64,000 nucleotides of DNA, from positions 2,304,001 through 2,368,000 of the forward strand of contig NZ_WIQK01000001.1 in NCBI RefSeq assembly GCF_015732155.1, read 5' to 3'. Shown in pieces: positions 1 through 8,455 of this stretch. Both the position numbers and the translations under genes were made by a program. This stretch comes from Pectinatus sottacetonis (GTDB taxonomy: Bacteria > Bacillota > Negativicutes > Selenomonadales > Selenomonadaceae). The first letter of the stretch is position 1. Each line of letters begins with the position of its first letter. Below the pieces are notes generated by a model. It saw nothing but the letters and a program-made list of their open reading frames with translations, had not been told where the DNA came from and ran no database searches.

Positions 1-300
1 TAATAACAAGAGAGTATAACGCAGTTCAAAATTATGGCAGTTTTATCCATGGTATGGTTGTGTGCGGGTATTATGTTTATGAGTCTTAGATATGAGCGTT
101 TAAATGGGAGCCGTATACTTGTGACTTTAGTCGTGAGTTAGGGTGTAAAAAACCATAGAAACTATGATGATAACCTGTGAGGTTAAGAGATTTATTATAA
201 TTATGGCAGATTAAAAAAACAAAATACTAGTATACGATGGCTATATATTAGGCATTAAAAGATGGTAATTTAATGATTATAAAACGAGGAGTGAGGCATC
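1..300. other. Intergenic region upstream of the lactate genes
   Basis: This 300-bp stretch has no convincing gene. A frame reading from an ATG at 34 to the TAG at 139-141 is about 35 codons, has no ribosome site, and ends inside a repeat that recurs at 61810-61896 (listed separately). The last 20 bases hold a strong ribosome binding site, GAGGAG, for the lutC-like gene. I could not identify a confident promoter or operator. Confidence 0.5.
103..178 (+). repeat. Dispersed repeat, copy A (second copy at 61810-61896)
   Basis: Seen directly: the block starting AATGGGAG, containing TTTAGTCGTGAGTTAGG and ending GATAACCTGT, occurs here and again at 61810-61896 between clpX and lon. The middle differs in length, 76 against 87 bases. 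Both copies also encode a similar short peptide end (NGSR-x-LV-x-LVVS) before the shared TAG, so the repeat could be the 3' end of a decayed coding gene or a structured RNA. The best guess is a relic of an IS200/IS605-type element end; no transposase frame is present. Confidence 0.5.
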
Positions 301-894
301 GTGAAAAAAATATGTCATGAATGGCAGAAATATTTGGATAAAGGTTTTATAGATAAAAAATATTGGGAAAGTTTTAAAGAAAATGCGCAGGCTGCTTCAG
401 TGGAATTAAAAGAAATAAAAAGCTATGATGAAGCATTACCGATAATAGAGGCTTTAATAGATGAAGTGAATGCACAGAAACTTGCCGGAGTTGGACAGGA
501 TGATTCAAAGGCTATAATGAACATATACCATGAGCTGGGGAAAAAACATCAGATTTATACGGATAAATTTGCTATAACTGAAAATGCCCCTATTCTTGAT
601 ATTGGTATTTCTACTGCTGAGTTTGGTGTTGGAGAAACAGGGAGTATTTGTGTTGATAATTATTCATACGAAGCTAGACTTGTAAGTATGCTGCCACCAA
701 TAAATATTGTTTTTATGAATAAAAACAATATTGTTGATACAATGACAGAAGCTTTTGAAATATTGGAACAAGTATTTGATAAAGGATATACTGGTTTTGT
801 AACGGGACCAAGCCGGACATCTGATATTGAAAGAGTTTTGACATTAGGAGTTCACGGACCAAGCAGATTGATATTATTTGCAGTAGATGAATAG
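301..894 (+). CDS. lutC: LutC/YkgG-family lactate utilisation protein (LUD domain)
   Basis: A 197-aa LUD-domain protein. In the LutABC system the LutC-type subunit supports oxidation of L-lactate to pyruvate together with iron-sulfur subunits LutA and LutB in the cytoplasm. The C-terminal part carries the family's glycine-rich features: GVGETGSICVDN around residue 110 and VTGPSRTSDIERVLTLGVHGP around 165-185, where the TGPSRTSDIE signature is typical. Translation starts at GTG 301 behind GAGGAG with 8-9 bases spacing. The next gene follows within 11 bases and encodes the LutB-LutA fusion, so the two form one operon. There is no lactate permease next door. The family assignment is firm; the substrate (L- or D-lactate, or another 2-hydroxyacid) is inferred. 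Confidence 0.88.
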   Translation: MKKICHEWQKYLDKGFIDKKYWESFKENAQAASVELKEIKSYDEALPIIEALIDEVNAQKLAGVGQDDSKAIMNIYHELGKKHQIYTDKFAITENAPILDIGISTAEFGVGETGSICVDNYSYEARLVSMLPPINIVFMNKNNIVDTMTEAFEILEQVFDKGYTGFVTGPSRTSDIERVLTLGVHGPSRLILFAVDE

Positions 895-905
895 GAGTGA
901 ATGAA

Positions 906-3071
906 ATGGTACAACGTAATATAAAAAGTGAAATAGATTCTAAACTGCATGATCCAATTTTACGTAGCAATTTGGAAAGATTTTCAGAACAGTATCCTAT
1001 TGCAAGAGCAAAAGCATATGCAAATGTTGATAGTATAGAAGACTTGCGTGATGATTTACGTGATATGAAACGTTATTCAGTGGCACATATTGAAAAATTA
1101 GCTGATGAGTTTCAAGCTTCCTTGGAAAAAAGAGGAGCTAAAGTTTTTCGGGCTAAAGACGGCGATGAATTAAAAGAACAACTTATGGCTATCTGCCGTG
1201 AAAATAATGTGCATAATATCGTTAAATCAAAATCGATGGCAACAGAAGAAATTCGCTTGAATGATTACTTGGAGGAAAAGGGACTTCATGTAAAGGAAAC
1301 TGATTTAGGCGAATGGATGCTTTCAGTTGCCGGGCAGCATCCTTCTCATATGGTAATGCCAGCAATACATTTAAATAGAAAACAGTGTGCTAAGTTTTTT
1401 TCTGATGAATTAAAGGAAGATATTCCCAGCGATATTCCTTTTATGGTGCAGACAGCTAGAAAAGTAATGCGTAAAGAGTTTTTAAAAGCAGATATGGGCA
1501 TATCAGGGGCAAATTTTGGTATTGCAGAAAATGGAGCGATTGGGCTTGTTACTAATGAGGGAAATGCCAGAATAGTTACGACTTTGCCGCCTGTTCATGT
1601 AATTATCATAGGATATGAAAAACTTATACCTAAAGTAAGCGATGCCTCTAAAATAATGCGTCTATTGCCCCGCAATGGTACTGGGCAGAGAATGGTAAGT
1701 TATCTGACTTTGGTTGATGGACCAACACCGATAATACATGAAAAAAATGGTAAATTGATTGAAGAAAATAAAAAAGTTTATGCTATTTTGCTAGACAATG
1801 GAAGACTAAAGGCAGCACATGATCCTGTTATGAAGGAAGTATATCAATGTGTTCGGTGTGCATCGTGTCTTAATGTTTGTCCGATATGGTCAACCGTAGG
1901 TGGAAATGTATACGGTCATATATATTCAGGTGGGATAGGAGCTATACTTACAGGTCTGCTGAACGGAATGGATGAGTTCGCTCAATTCAGTGATTTGTGC
2001 ATAGGCTGTCGTCGTTGTACAACAGTTTGTCCTGGTAAAATAAATATTCCAGATTTAATACAGGAACTGAGAAATAGGCGTGTAGCGCAAAAGGGATTGT
2101 CAACACCGGAAAAAATTATATTCAGAAGAATAATGACTAATCGAAAAATATTCCATTCTTTATTACGGGCTGCTTCTTTGGGGCAGAAACCTGTAAAATC
2201 AGGTAAATTTATTCGTAATCTGCCGCTGTTTTTTGCTAAAATGACTGAGGGAAGAAGCCTGCCAGCCATAGCTGATAAACCATTCCGCGATAGGGCAGAA
2301 GAATTATTTAAGAAAAACCCGACTAATCCTAAAATGCGCGTAGCATTTTTCAGCGGCTGTAATCTTGACTTTGTATTTCCGGAAACGGGGGAATCAGTAG
2401 TCAAAGTTCTTCAGGATATTGGTGCAGAAGTGGTATATCCACAAAAACAGAATTGCTGTGGCAAACCAGTTGTAGGCGCGGGAGATCTTGATACAGCACG
2501 TAAGCTGGCGAAACAAAATATTAAGGCTATGGAAGAAACAAATGCTGACTATATAGTGGCGGCATGTCCTACTTGTGCAGAAACATTAAAACAAACATAT
2601 AAAGAACTGTTTGCTTCTGATCCAGTATGGCTGAAACGTGCTGAAGCTATGAGTAAAAAAGTAGTAGAATTTACTGTATTTGTTGAAAAGGCATATGCAA
2701 AAGAAAATCGTTTAAAAGATGTGCAGGGAATGAAAAAAATTACTTATCATGATTCTTGCCACATGAAACGCAGCTTGGGAATTTATAAAGAGCCGCGTGA
2801 ATTACTAAATAGTGCTGCTGGATATAAGTTTGTGGAAATGCATGGCGCTGACCAATGCTGTGGAATGGCAGGATCATTTGGCATGAAATATGCAGATTTA
2901 TCAAAACAGCTATTGAATAGAAAAATAGATAATATTAAACAAAGTGGTGCGGATACAGTTGCTGTTGCTTGTCCTGCCTGTATGATGCAGATTGGCGGCG
3001 GATTGGATAAGAATGCACCTGAAATAAAAGTTAAACATATAGCTGATATTTTGGCTGAAAATCTCAAATAA
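906..3071 (+). CDS. Fused LutB-LutA type iron-sulfur lactate oxidation protein
   Basis: A 721-aa protein joining two normally separate subunits. Residues 1 to about 300 are a LutB-like LUD domain (NFGIAENGAIGLVTNEGNAR). Two 4Fe-4S motifs follow, CVRCASCLNVCP near residue 315 and CIGCRRCTTVCP near 364. The C-terminal third is LutA/GlpC-like, with two cysteine-rich CCG modules, NCCGKP near 516 and DQCCGMAG near 648, and the motif YHDSCH between them. It probably passes electrons from lactate to a membrane or flavoprotein acceptor. The open frame begins at GTG 897, but ATG 906 lies 8 bases after AGGAG, while 897 overlaps that site, so 906 is preferred. It is coupled to the LutC-like gene just upstream. 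Separate lutA and lutB genes are the rule in Bacillus; fused forms are known in other anaerobes. Confidence 0.88.
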   Translation: MVQRNIKSEIDSKLHDPILRSNLERFSEQYPIARAKAYANVDSIEDLRDDLRDMKRYSVAHIEKLADEFQASLEKRGAKVFRAKDGDELKEQLMAICRENNVHNIVKSKSMATEEIRLNDYLEEKGLHVKETDLGEWMLSVAGQHPSHMVMPAIHLNRKQCAKFFSDELKEDIPSDIPFMVQTARKVMRKEFLKADMGISGANFGIAENGAIGLVTNEGNARIVTTLPPVHVIIIGYEKLIPKVSDASKIMRLLPRNGTGQRMVSYLTLVDGPTPIIHEKNGKLIEENKKVYAILLDNGRLKAAHDPVMKEVYQCVRCASCLNVCPIWSTVGGNVYGHIYSGGIGAILTGLLNGMDEFAQFSDLCIGCRRCTTVCPGKINIPDLIQELRNRRVAQKGLSTPEKIIFRRIMTNRKIFHSLLRAASLGQKPVKSGKFIRNLPLFFAKMTEGRSLPAIADKPFRDRAEELFKKNPTNPKMRVAFFSGCNLDFVFPETGESVVKVLQDIGAEVVYPQKQNCCGKPVVGAGDLDTARKLAKQNIKAMEETNADYIVAACPTCAETLKQTYKELFASDPVWLKRAEAMSKKVVEFTVFVEKAYAKENRLKDVQGMKKITYHDSCHMKRSLGIYKEPRELLNSAAGYKFVEMHGADQCCGMAGSFGMKYADLSKQLLNRKIDNIKQSGADTVAVACPACMMQIGGGLDKNAPEIKVKHIADILAENLK

Positions 3072-3474
3072 TATTGTAATACAGTTGATTTTTGCTTAAT
3101 TATAGATTATAAGGAAGCGGTTTTATCCCCACCGCTGTTCTTATAGAATTGGAACTGCTGTATGAAAGTGTTTATAAATTTATAAGTGAAGGGTAGTTTA
3201 ACAAAAGGGTAGAAGTTTTTTGTATATGAGTAATAATATAGGTTTAGTCTGCTTATGCTTATGACAGTGGTTGTATTAAATAAAGATTTTCCTTAAATGC
3301 TGTTTGTTAGGTATTAAGTGGGAAGTGTATCAATTAATCAAATGGAATCATTGTTTTGAAAGTTATTAAGTAGGGGGTAGGAGAAACTACCAATAATTTT
3401 TTGGTAAATATATATTATACTTTTTTAATGCAGCAGTTTCACTAATACAGCCTCACTCAATATTTTATAATAGG
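3072..3474. other. Intergenic region between the lactate and copper operons
   Basis: About 400 bp with no gene. It contains a small inverted repeat, AGCGG at 3116-3120 with CCGCT at 3132-3136, too weak and without a T-run to call a terminator. It also contains a degenerate copy of the structured repeat found near 40.1 kb (listed separately). Confidence 0.5.
3241..3332 (+). repeat. Degenerate copy C of the 40.1-kb structured repeat
   Basis: Bases 3241-3286 match 40111-40156 at roughly three positions in four (shared core GTTGTATTAAA preceded by CTTATGACAG or CTTATAACAA). The match resumes at TGTTAG and continues through GTGGGA about 45 bases later. The hairpin arms seen in the 40-kb copy are lost here, so this looks like an older, decayed copy. 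Confidence 0.45.
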
Positions 3475-3515
3475 GTCATCTAATTGAATTTTAGTTAGAT
3501 GGCTCATTTTTTCTT
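3475..3515 (+). terminator. Rho-independent terminator before csoR
   Basis: GTCATCTAA pairs with TTAGATGGC through a short AT loop, about 9 bp with one G-T pair, followed by a T-rich tract. It sits between the lactate genes and the copper promoter. It may end leftover transcription from upstream. Confidence 0.65.
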
Positions 3516-3542
3516 TTATATATAACTCATTTGATAATATAT

Positions 3543-3595
3543 TTGACAAGCAATAAATAAAGTTGTATATTTTACATATACCCTATGGGGGTATA
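3543..3595 (+). promoter_or_regulatory. csoR-copA promoter with embedded CsoR operator
   Basis: TTGACA at 3543-3548, 17 bp, then TATATT at 3566-3571 make a near-consensus sigma-A promoter. The predicted start point near 3578 lies inside the imperfect palindrome TATACCCTATGGGGGTATA (3577-3595). This is the classic CsoR box (A/T flanks around CCC and GGGG). The repressor would block the promoter and be released by Cu(I), giving copper-induced autoregulation of csoR and copA. Confidence 0.85.
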
Positions 3596-3608
3596 TGGAG
3601 GAAATAAT

Positions 3609-3923
3609 ATGGCATGCGCATGTAAAGATATAAATAGTGATAAGATAAGGTATAAAAAAAGAGATGAACAGGAAAAAAAGAAACTTATAACCCGTTTGAA
3701 TAAAATAGAGGGACAGGTACGCGGCTTGAATTCAATGGTTAAGGATAATCGTTATTGTGTGGATATACTTATGCAGGTTTCAGCAGTGCAGGCAGCACTT
3801 AATAGTTTTAATAAAGAGTTGTTGGCACAGCATATAAAAACTTGTGTGGCGGATGATATCAGAAAGGGAAATGATAATGCCATTAATGAACTTTGTGATC
3901 TTTTAAAAAAGCAGATGAAATAG
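3609..3923 (+). CDS. csoR: CsoR-family copper-sensing repressor
   Basis: A 104-aa all-helical DUF156/CsoR protein that represses copper efflux genes and lets go of DNA on binding Cu(I). Visible features: the N-terminal helix LITRLNKIEGQVRGLNSMV, which is typical of the family, and ligand residues in YCVDIL, then a His-x3-Cys pair in AQHIKTCV that together form the Cys-His-Cys copper site. The longest open frame starts at ATG 3585, but that codon lies inside the CsoR operator. ATG 3609 has GGAGG 7 bases upstream and is the real start. The N-terminal CACK motif is extra. The copper ATPase follows within 12 bases. Confidence 0.93.
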   Translation: MACACKDINSDKIRYKKRDEQEKKKLITRLNKIEGQVRGLNSMVKDNRYCVDILMQVSAVQAALNSFNKELLAQHIKTCVADDIRKGNDNAINELCDLLKKQMK

Positions 3924-3935
3924 GTGGGTAACCAG

Positions 3936-6500
3936 ATGAAAGAAAAATTTGCTATTACGGGAATGTCCTGCTCAGCTTGTTCAGCACATGTGGAAAAAAG
4001 TGTTGCCAAAGTGATGGGAGTAAACAAGGTAAGCGTAAACTTACTGACTAACAGCATGCAGGTTTATTATGATGATAAGCAAACCAGCAGAGCTGAAATT
4101 ATTGCTGCTGTAAAAAATGCTGGATATGGAGCAGCCATTTATGGTGCGGCAGATAAAACAGCTGCTGAATCTACTGGAGAGAAAATTATAAAAAGTATAC
4201 GTAAAAGACTTTTGGTATCAATTATATTCTTACTCCCATTGTTGTATATTTCTATGGGACATATGATATATGAAATGTTTTCTCTTAATATGCCTGACTT
4301 TATGTCAGTTTATTTTATGGGTGATAAAAATGCACTTGTTTATTCTTTTACTCAGTTTTTGCTGACGATACCTATAATATTAGTTAATTACCAATATTTT
4401 GAAAATGGGTTTAAACTGTTATTTAAACGAAGTCCTAATATGGATACTCTTATTGCTATAGGGGCTGGTGCAGCTGCTATATATGGCATATTTTCTATTT
4501 ATCGAATAGGATATGGTTTGGGTTATAACGAAATGTCAATAGTTAGGCAGTATCGGCTTAATTTGTATTTTGAATCAGCCGGTATGATATTGACTTTAAT
4601 TACAGTGGGAAAATATCTAGAGGCAAAATCGAAGGGAAAAACCAGTGAAGCTATAAAAAAACTGGTGAAGCTCACTCCTAAAACAGCAACTGTTTTACGT
4701 AATGGAGTAGAACAGATAATCAAGGCAGAGGACATTATTGTCGGTGATGTTTTTATTGTAAAACCGGGTGAGACAGCAGCAGTAGATGGTATTGTTATTG
4801 AAGGAGAATCTTTTTTTGATGAATCAACGGTTACGGGGGAAAGTGTTCCTGTACGGAAAACTATTGGAGATAAATTAGTATCAGCCTCTATTAATAAAGC
4901 GGGATTTATACATGCCCGAGCCGTTAAAGTGGGGACAGATACGACTATTGCCCAGATAATTAAGTTGGTAGAGGAAGCTTCTGCGAGCAAAGCTCCTATT
5001 GCCAGACTTGCGGATAGGGCAGCTGGTGTATTTGTACCAGTAGTGATAATTGTGGCGGTAATTACGGGGGCCTTTTGGTTGTTGTCAGGAGCAGGCATGG
5101 AATTTTCCATATCAACGGCAATCGCAGTATTGGTAATTTCCTGTCCTTGCGCCCTGGGGTTGGCAACACCTGTTGCAATTATGGTGGGGACAGGTAAAGG
5201 AGCTCAAAATGGCATATTGATAAAATCAGGAGAGGCTTTGCAGGCGGCACAGGAAATAGATACGGTAGTGCTTGATAAAACAGGAACAATAACACAGGGA
5301 AAACCACAGGTTACTGATGTTATAAGTTTGTCAGATGTATCGGCAATAAATTTGCTGAAAATTGTCGGGTCGCTGGAAAAGGGCAGTGAACATCCGCTGG
5401 CTAGGGCAATTGTAAACAAATGTGCTGCTGATAATATTGAACTTATGAAAGTGAGTTCTTTTAAGGCTTTATTTGGCAAAGGCATTGAGGGTATAGTTGA
5501 CAATAAAATGTATTATGCCGGAAATCAACAGCTGATGCAGGAAAAAAAAATCATTATTTCACTAAAAGGCAGAAAGATAATAAAAAAGTTATCTGAAGCG
5601 GGTAAGACGCCCTTAATATTTGCTGTAGATAAAAAAATTATAGGTATTGTTGCAGTTGCAGATGTGGTGAAAACGACTAGTGGGCAGGCAGTTAAGCAGT
5701 TAAAGAAATACGGAATGCATGTAATAATGCTCACAGGTGATAATGAAATAACCGCTAATGCAATAAAGGCGCAAACTGGTATAGATGAAGTAATAGCCGG
5801 TGTACTGCCGGCGCAGAAGGAAGCTAAAGTAACTGCACTAAGGCATGACGGGCATAAAGTAGCTATGGTAGGCGATGGTATAAATGATGCTCCGGCTTTA
5901 GCTGCAGCTGATGTTGGAATTGCCATTGGAGCAGGAACCGATGTGGCTATTGAAAGTGCGGATGTAGTTTTAATGCGTAGTGATCTGCTGGATGTAGGCA
6001 GGACTATCAGGCTTAGTAAAGCAGTTATCAAAAACATAAAAGAAAATTTATTCTGGGCTTTTTTTTATAATATTATTGGTATACCATTGGCAGCAGGCGT
6101 ATTTTATCCAGCCTGGGGGATACATCTTAATCCTATGTTTGCAGCAGCTGCAATGAGTTTGAGCAGTGTATGCGTAGTGATGAATGCCCTGAGATTGAAA
6201 AGACTCCAGCTAAGACCTTTTGAAGATAAGGAAGATCTTATATTAGAGCACAGTAAGACAATAGATGAAGAAAAGGGAGATAATAATATGAAAAAAATAG
6301 TTATAATGATTGAAGGCATGAGTTGCGGACATTGTACTGCACGAGTCGAAACAGCTTTAAGAGCAGTGAATGGTGTAACTGATGTTAAAGTGAGTCTGGA
6401 AGAAAAGAATGCTGTAGTATCCGTAAAAGATGGCATAGCTGCTGAGGTCTTAAAAAATGCGGTAGTTGATGTTGGTTATGATGTGGTTGGAATAAAATAA
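3936..6500 (+). CDS. copA: Cu(I)-exporting P1B-type ATPase with C-terminal CopZ-like domain
   Basis: An 854-aa inner-membrane copper pump. In order: an N-terminal heavy-metal domain with GMSCSACSAHVEK; membrane helices; the actuator TGES near residue 299; the CPC metal-site helix (VISCPCALGLATP, near 401); the phosphorylation motif DKTGTITQG near 446; the SEHPLA nucleotide-site motif near 484; and the hinge GDGINDAP near 645. After the last helix comes a charged linker, then a second heavy-metal domain with GMSCGHCTARVE from about residue 785. Most CopA proteins keep such domains at the N-terminus, so this reads as a copZ gene joined in frame. ATG 3936 has AGGTGG 8 bases upstream; GTG 3924 is less likely. 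It is copper-induced from the csoR promoter. Confidence 0.94.
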   Translation: MKEKFAITGMSCSACSAHVEKSVAKVMGVNKVSVNLLTNSMQVYYDDKQTSRAEIIAAVKNAGYGAAIYGAADKTAAESTGEKIIKSIRKRLLVSIIFLLPLLYISMGHMIYEMFSLNMPDFMSVYFMGDKNALVYSFTQFLLTIPIILVNYQYFENGFKLLFKRSPNMDTLIAIGAGAAAIYGIFSIYRIGYGLGYNEMSIVRQYRLNLYFESAGMILTLITVGKYLEAKSKGKTSEAIKKLVKLTPKTATVLRNGVEQIIKAEDIIVGDVFIVKPGETAAVDGIVIEGESFFDESTVTGESVPVRKTIGDKLVSASINKAGFIHARAVKVGTDTTIAQIIKLVEEASASKAPIARLADRAAGVFVPVVIIVAVITGAFWLLSGAGMEFSISTAIAVLVISCPCALGLATPVAIMVGTGKGAQNGILIKSGEALQAAQEIDTVVLDKTGTITQGKPQVTDVISLSDVSAINLLKIVGSLEKGSEHPLARAIVNKCAADNIELMKVSSFKALFGKGIEGIVDNKMYYAGNQQLMQEKKIIISLKGRKIIKKLSEAGKTPLIFAVDKKIIGIVAVADVVKTTSGQAVKQLKKYGMHVIMLTGDNEITANAIKAQTGIDEVIAGVLPAQKEAKVTALRHDGHKVAMVGDGINDAPALAAADVGIAIGAGTDVAIESADVVLMRSDLLDVGRTIRLSKAVIKNIKENLFWAFFYNIIGIPLAAGVFYPAWGIHLNPMFAAAAMSLSSVCVVMNALRLKRLQLRPFEDKEDLILEHSKTIDEEKGDNNMKKIVIMIEGMSCGHCTARVETALRAVNGVTDVKVSLEEKNAVVSVKDGIAAEVLKNAVVDVGYDVVGIK
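6288..6500 (+). other. Possible internal start giving free CopZ-like chaperone
   Basis: Inside the copA frame, ATG 6288 is preceded by AAGGGAG with 8 bases spacing. It starts exactly at the heavy-metal domain (MKKIVIMIEGMSCGHC). Initiation here would give a 70-aa protein of normal CopZ length. In E. coli, copA also yields a small chaperone by frameshifting, so a dual product has a precedent by another mechanism. That this site is used is inference. Confidence 0.45.
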
Positions 6501-6520
6501 GACTTACTTTAATGCTTTAA

Positions 6521-6557
6521 AATAAATTCTCAGATATTATCTGGGAATTTATTTTTT
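6521..6557 (+). terminator. Rho-independent terminator of the copper operon
   Basis: AAATAAATTCTCAGA pairs with CTGGGAATTTATTT around a short loop and runs into a T-tract, 20 bp after the copA stop. Confidence 0.8.
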
Positions 6558-6617
6558 AGGAAAAATTAAAGGTGAAATTATATATTATAGAGAAATCATA
6601 ATATTAGGTTCATATTT

Positions 6618-6707
6618 GGAAAGCGTTTAATGTATTGTAGCAAAAAAATCATTGATTTTATCGTTATCATTAATGATAGAACTGTGGCTCACATAGGCTT
6701 GCCTATG
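6618..6707 (+). promoter_or_regulatory. Candidate regulatory sites upstream of the 2-oxoacid oxidoreductase
   Basis: Three dyads sit in the 240-bp gap before korA. GGAAAGCGTTTAAT (6618-6631) resembles a catabolite (cre) site at 11 of 14 positions. TATCATTAATGATA (6665-6678) is a perfect 14-bp palindrome. CATAGGCTTGCCTATG (6692-6707) has perfect 7-bp arms. Which protein binds is unknown; the cre reading is weak. Confidence 0.35.
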
Positions 6708-6794
6708 ACATTAGTTATATCGAACAGGAAGCCTTTGTTAAATGATTTTAAGTGGTTGTTATCTAGTTTATATGGAAAGGATGGAGGTAAATTT

Positions 6795-8453
6795 ATGTAT
6801 AATATATTAATTGGCGGAGCAGCAGGACAGGGTATAGATACAACAGCGGCAATTTTAGAAAAATTATTTAAAGTATCAGGATATAATGTTTTTAGTGTAA
6901 AAGATTTTATGTCACGTGTGCGCGGTGGTCATAATTTTTCTTTGATAAGATTCGGTGCTGAAGCGGTTTATTCATATAGTAATATTTTGGATGGAATAGT
7001 TGCTCTTGATGATACTACAGTAGAACTGCATAAAGAACAGTTAAAAGATGAAGGCTTTATTCTTTGTGATTCTAAACTAATTACTACAGATGAGCGGGCC
7101 ATAAAAATAGATATGAAGGAAATGGCAAAAAAAATAGGTAATCCAAGAGTTGCAGGTAGTATATCCATTGGTGCTGTTTTAAAACTGTTCAATGAATCGT
7201 TGGATAATGCTAGAAAAATTTTACCGCAGTTTATAAAAAAAGAATATATTGCTATGAATGTAGAAGCGATGGAAGATGGTTATGAATTTGTCTCAGCTAG
7301 ATTTCCCCGTATCACAGGAACTTATGCAGATCATATGCTTATTTCAGGAACTAATGCTGTTGCTATGGGAGCCATTGCTGCCGGAGTCAAATTTTATTCA
7401 GCTTATCCAATGTCACCTTCAACAGGAATAATGGAATCGATAGCAGCTAAAGCAGATGAAGCGCAGATAGTTGTTGAACAGGCGGAAGATGAAATAGCGG
7501 CAGTGAATATGGCTATAGGAGCTTCCTATGCTGGGGTGTGTGCTATGACTGGTACATCTGGTGGGGGATTTTCTCTGATGGTTGAAGCACTGGGATTCGC
7601 AGGAATTGCAGAAATTCCTTTAGTGGTGATCGATGTACAGCGGCCGGGGCCAGCTACAGGATTACCAACTCGTACTGAACAGTCAGATCTTGATTTTGTT
7701 CGTTCTGCTTCGCAAGGAGAATTTCCCAGGATGGTAATAGCTCTGCGTCACATAAATGATGCTTTTTATCAAACAATGCGGGCATTTGATATAGCTGAAA
7801 GATATCAGCTGCCGGTTATATTATTAAGTGATCAGTATCTGGGGGATTCATTGGCTACTGCAGTTCCTTTTGAGTGCAGTAAGATAAAGGTAGCTAGGCC
7901 GTTGAGTGATTATACAGGAAAATATTTGCGGTATAAATATACAGAAAATGGTATATCACCTCGTCTTATTCCAGGAAAATCAGATCAGGTTGTTATTGTA
8001 GATAGTGATGAACATGATGAATCAGGACATATAACAGAAGCAGCTGATGTAAGAACAAAAATGGTCAATAAAAGGATGAGAAAACTAACCGGTTTATGTG
8101 AAGAATTGCAGGAACCAGACTTTATCGGGGATGAGGGTTTTGATACGCTTTTAATTGGCTGGGGTTCGGTGTGGGGAGCATTAAAGGAAGCTGTAAATAC
8201 GTTGAGTAAAAAAAATAAGAAGAAATATGCGGCGTTGGTTTTTGGTGATATTTTTCCTCTTCCGCAAAAATTATTAAAAGAAAAAGCAGCTAAAGCTAAA
8301 TTTATTATAAATGTAGAACAAAATGCTACAGGTCAGCTGGGAAAACTTATCCGGGAAGAAACACAGATAAGATTTTCCGACAGTATTTTAAAATATGATG
8401 GAAGACAAATATCAGGTGAAGAAATTGTACAGCGGGTTATGGGAGGTAGATAA
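6795..8453 (+). CDS. korA: 2-oxoacid:ferredoxin oxidoreductase, fused gamma-alpha subunit
   Basis: A 552-aa subunit of a thiamine-diphosphate enzyme that oxidatively decarboxylates a 2-oxoacid to its acyl-CoA while reducing ferredoxin, or runs in reverse. Residues 1 to about 180 are the gamma domain (GGAAGQGIDTTAAILEKL at the start; MSRVRGGHNFS). The rest is the alpha domain, with the CoA/substrate region FYSAYPMSPSTGIME and the run EQAEDEIAAVNMAIGASYAG. ATG 6795 has GGAGG 7 bases upstream; the 55 extra codons of the longer frame run through the palindromes and do not look like protein. The beta subunit follows after 2 bases. Homologues act on 2-oxoglutarate, pyruvate or branched-chain oxoacids; sequence alone does not settle which. 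Confidence 0.88.
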   Translation: MYNILIGGAAGQGIDTTAAILEKLFKVSGYNVFSVKDFMSRVRGGHNFSLIRFGAEAVYSYSNILDGIVALDDTTVELHKEQLKDEGFILCDSKLITTDERAIKIDMKEMAKKIGNPRVAGSISIGAVLKLFNESLDNARKILPQFIKKEYIAMNVEAMEDGYEFVSARFPRITGTYADHMLISGTNAVAMGAIAAGVKFYSAYPMSPSTGIMESIAAKADEAQIVVEQAEDEIAAVNMAIGASYAGVCAMTGTSGGGFSLMVEALGFAGIAEIPLVVIDVQRPGPATGLPTRTEQSDLDFVRSASQGEFPRMVIALRHINDAFYQTMRAFDIAERYQLPVILLSDQYLGDSLATAVPFECSKIKVARPLSDYTGKYLRYKYTENGISPRLIPGKSDQVVIVDSDEHDESGHITEAADVRTKMVNKRMRKLTGLCEELQEPDFIGDEGFDTLLIGWGSVWGALKEAVNTLSKKNKKKYAALVFGDIFPLPQKLLKEKAAKAKFIINVEQNATGQLGKLIREETQIRFSDSILKYDGRQISGEEIVQRVMGGR

Positions 8454-8455
8454 TT

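Noticed and set aside
4523-6436. Several long minus-strand frames opposite copA
   Set aside because: Shadow frames of a long GC-biased coding gene; no ribosome sites, and the plus-strand protein is unmistakable.
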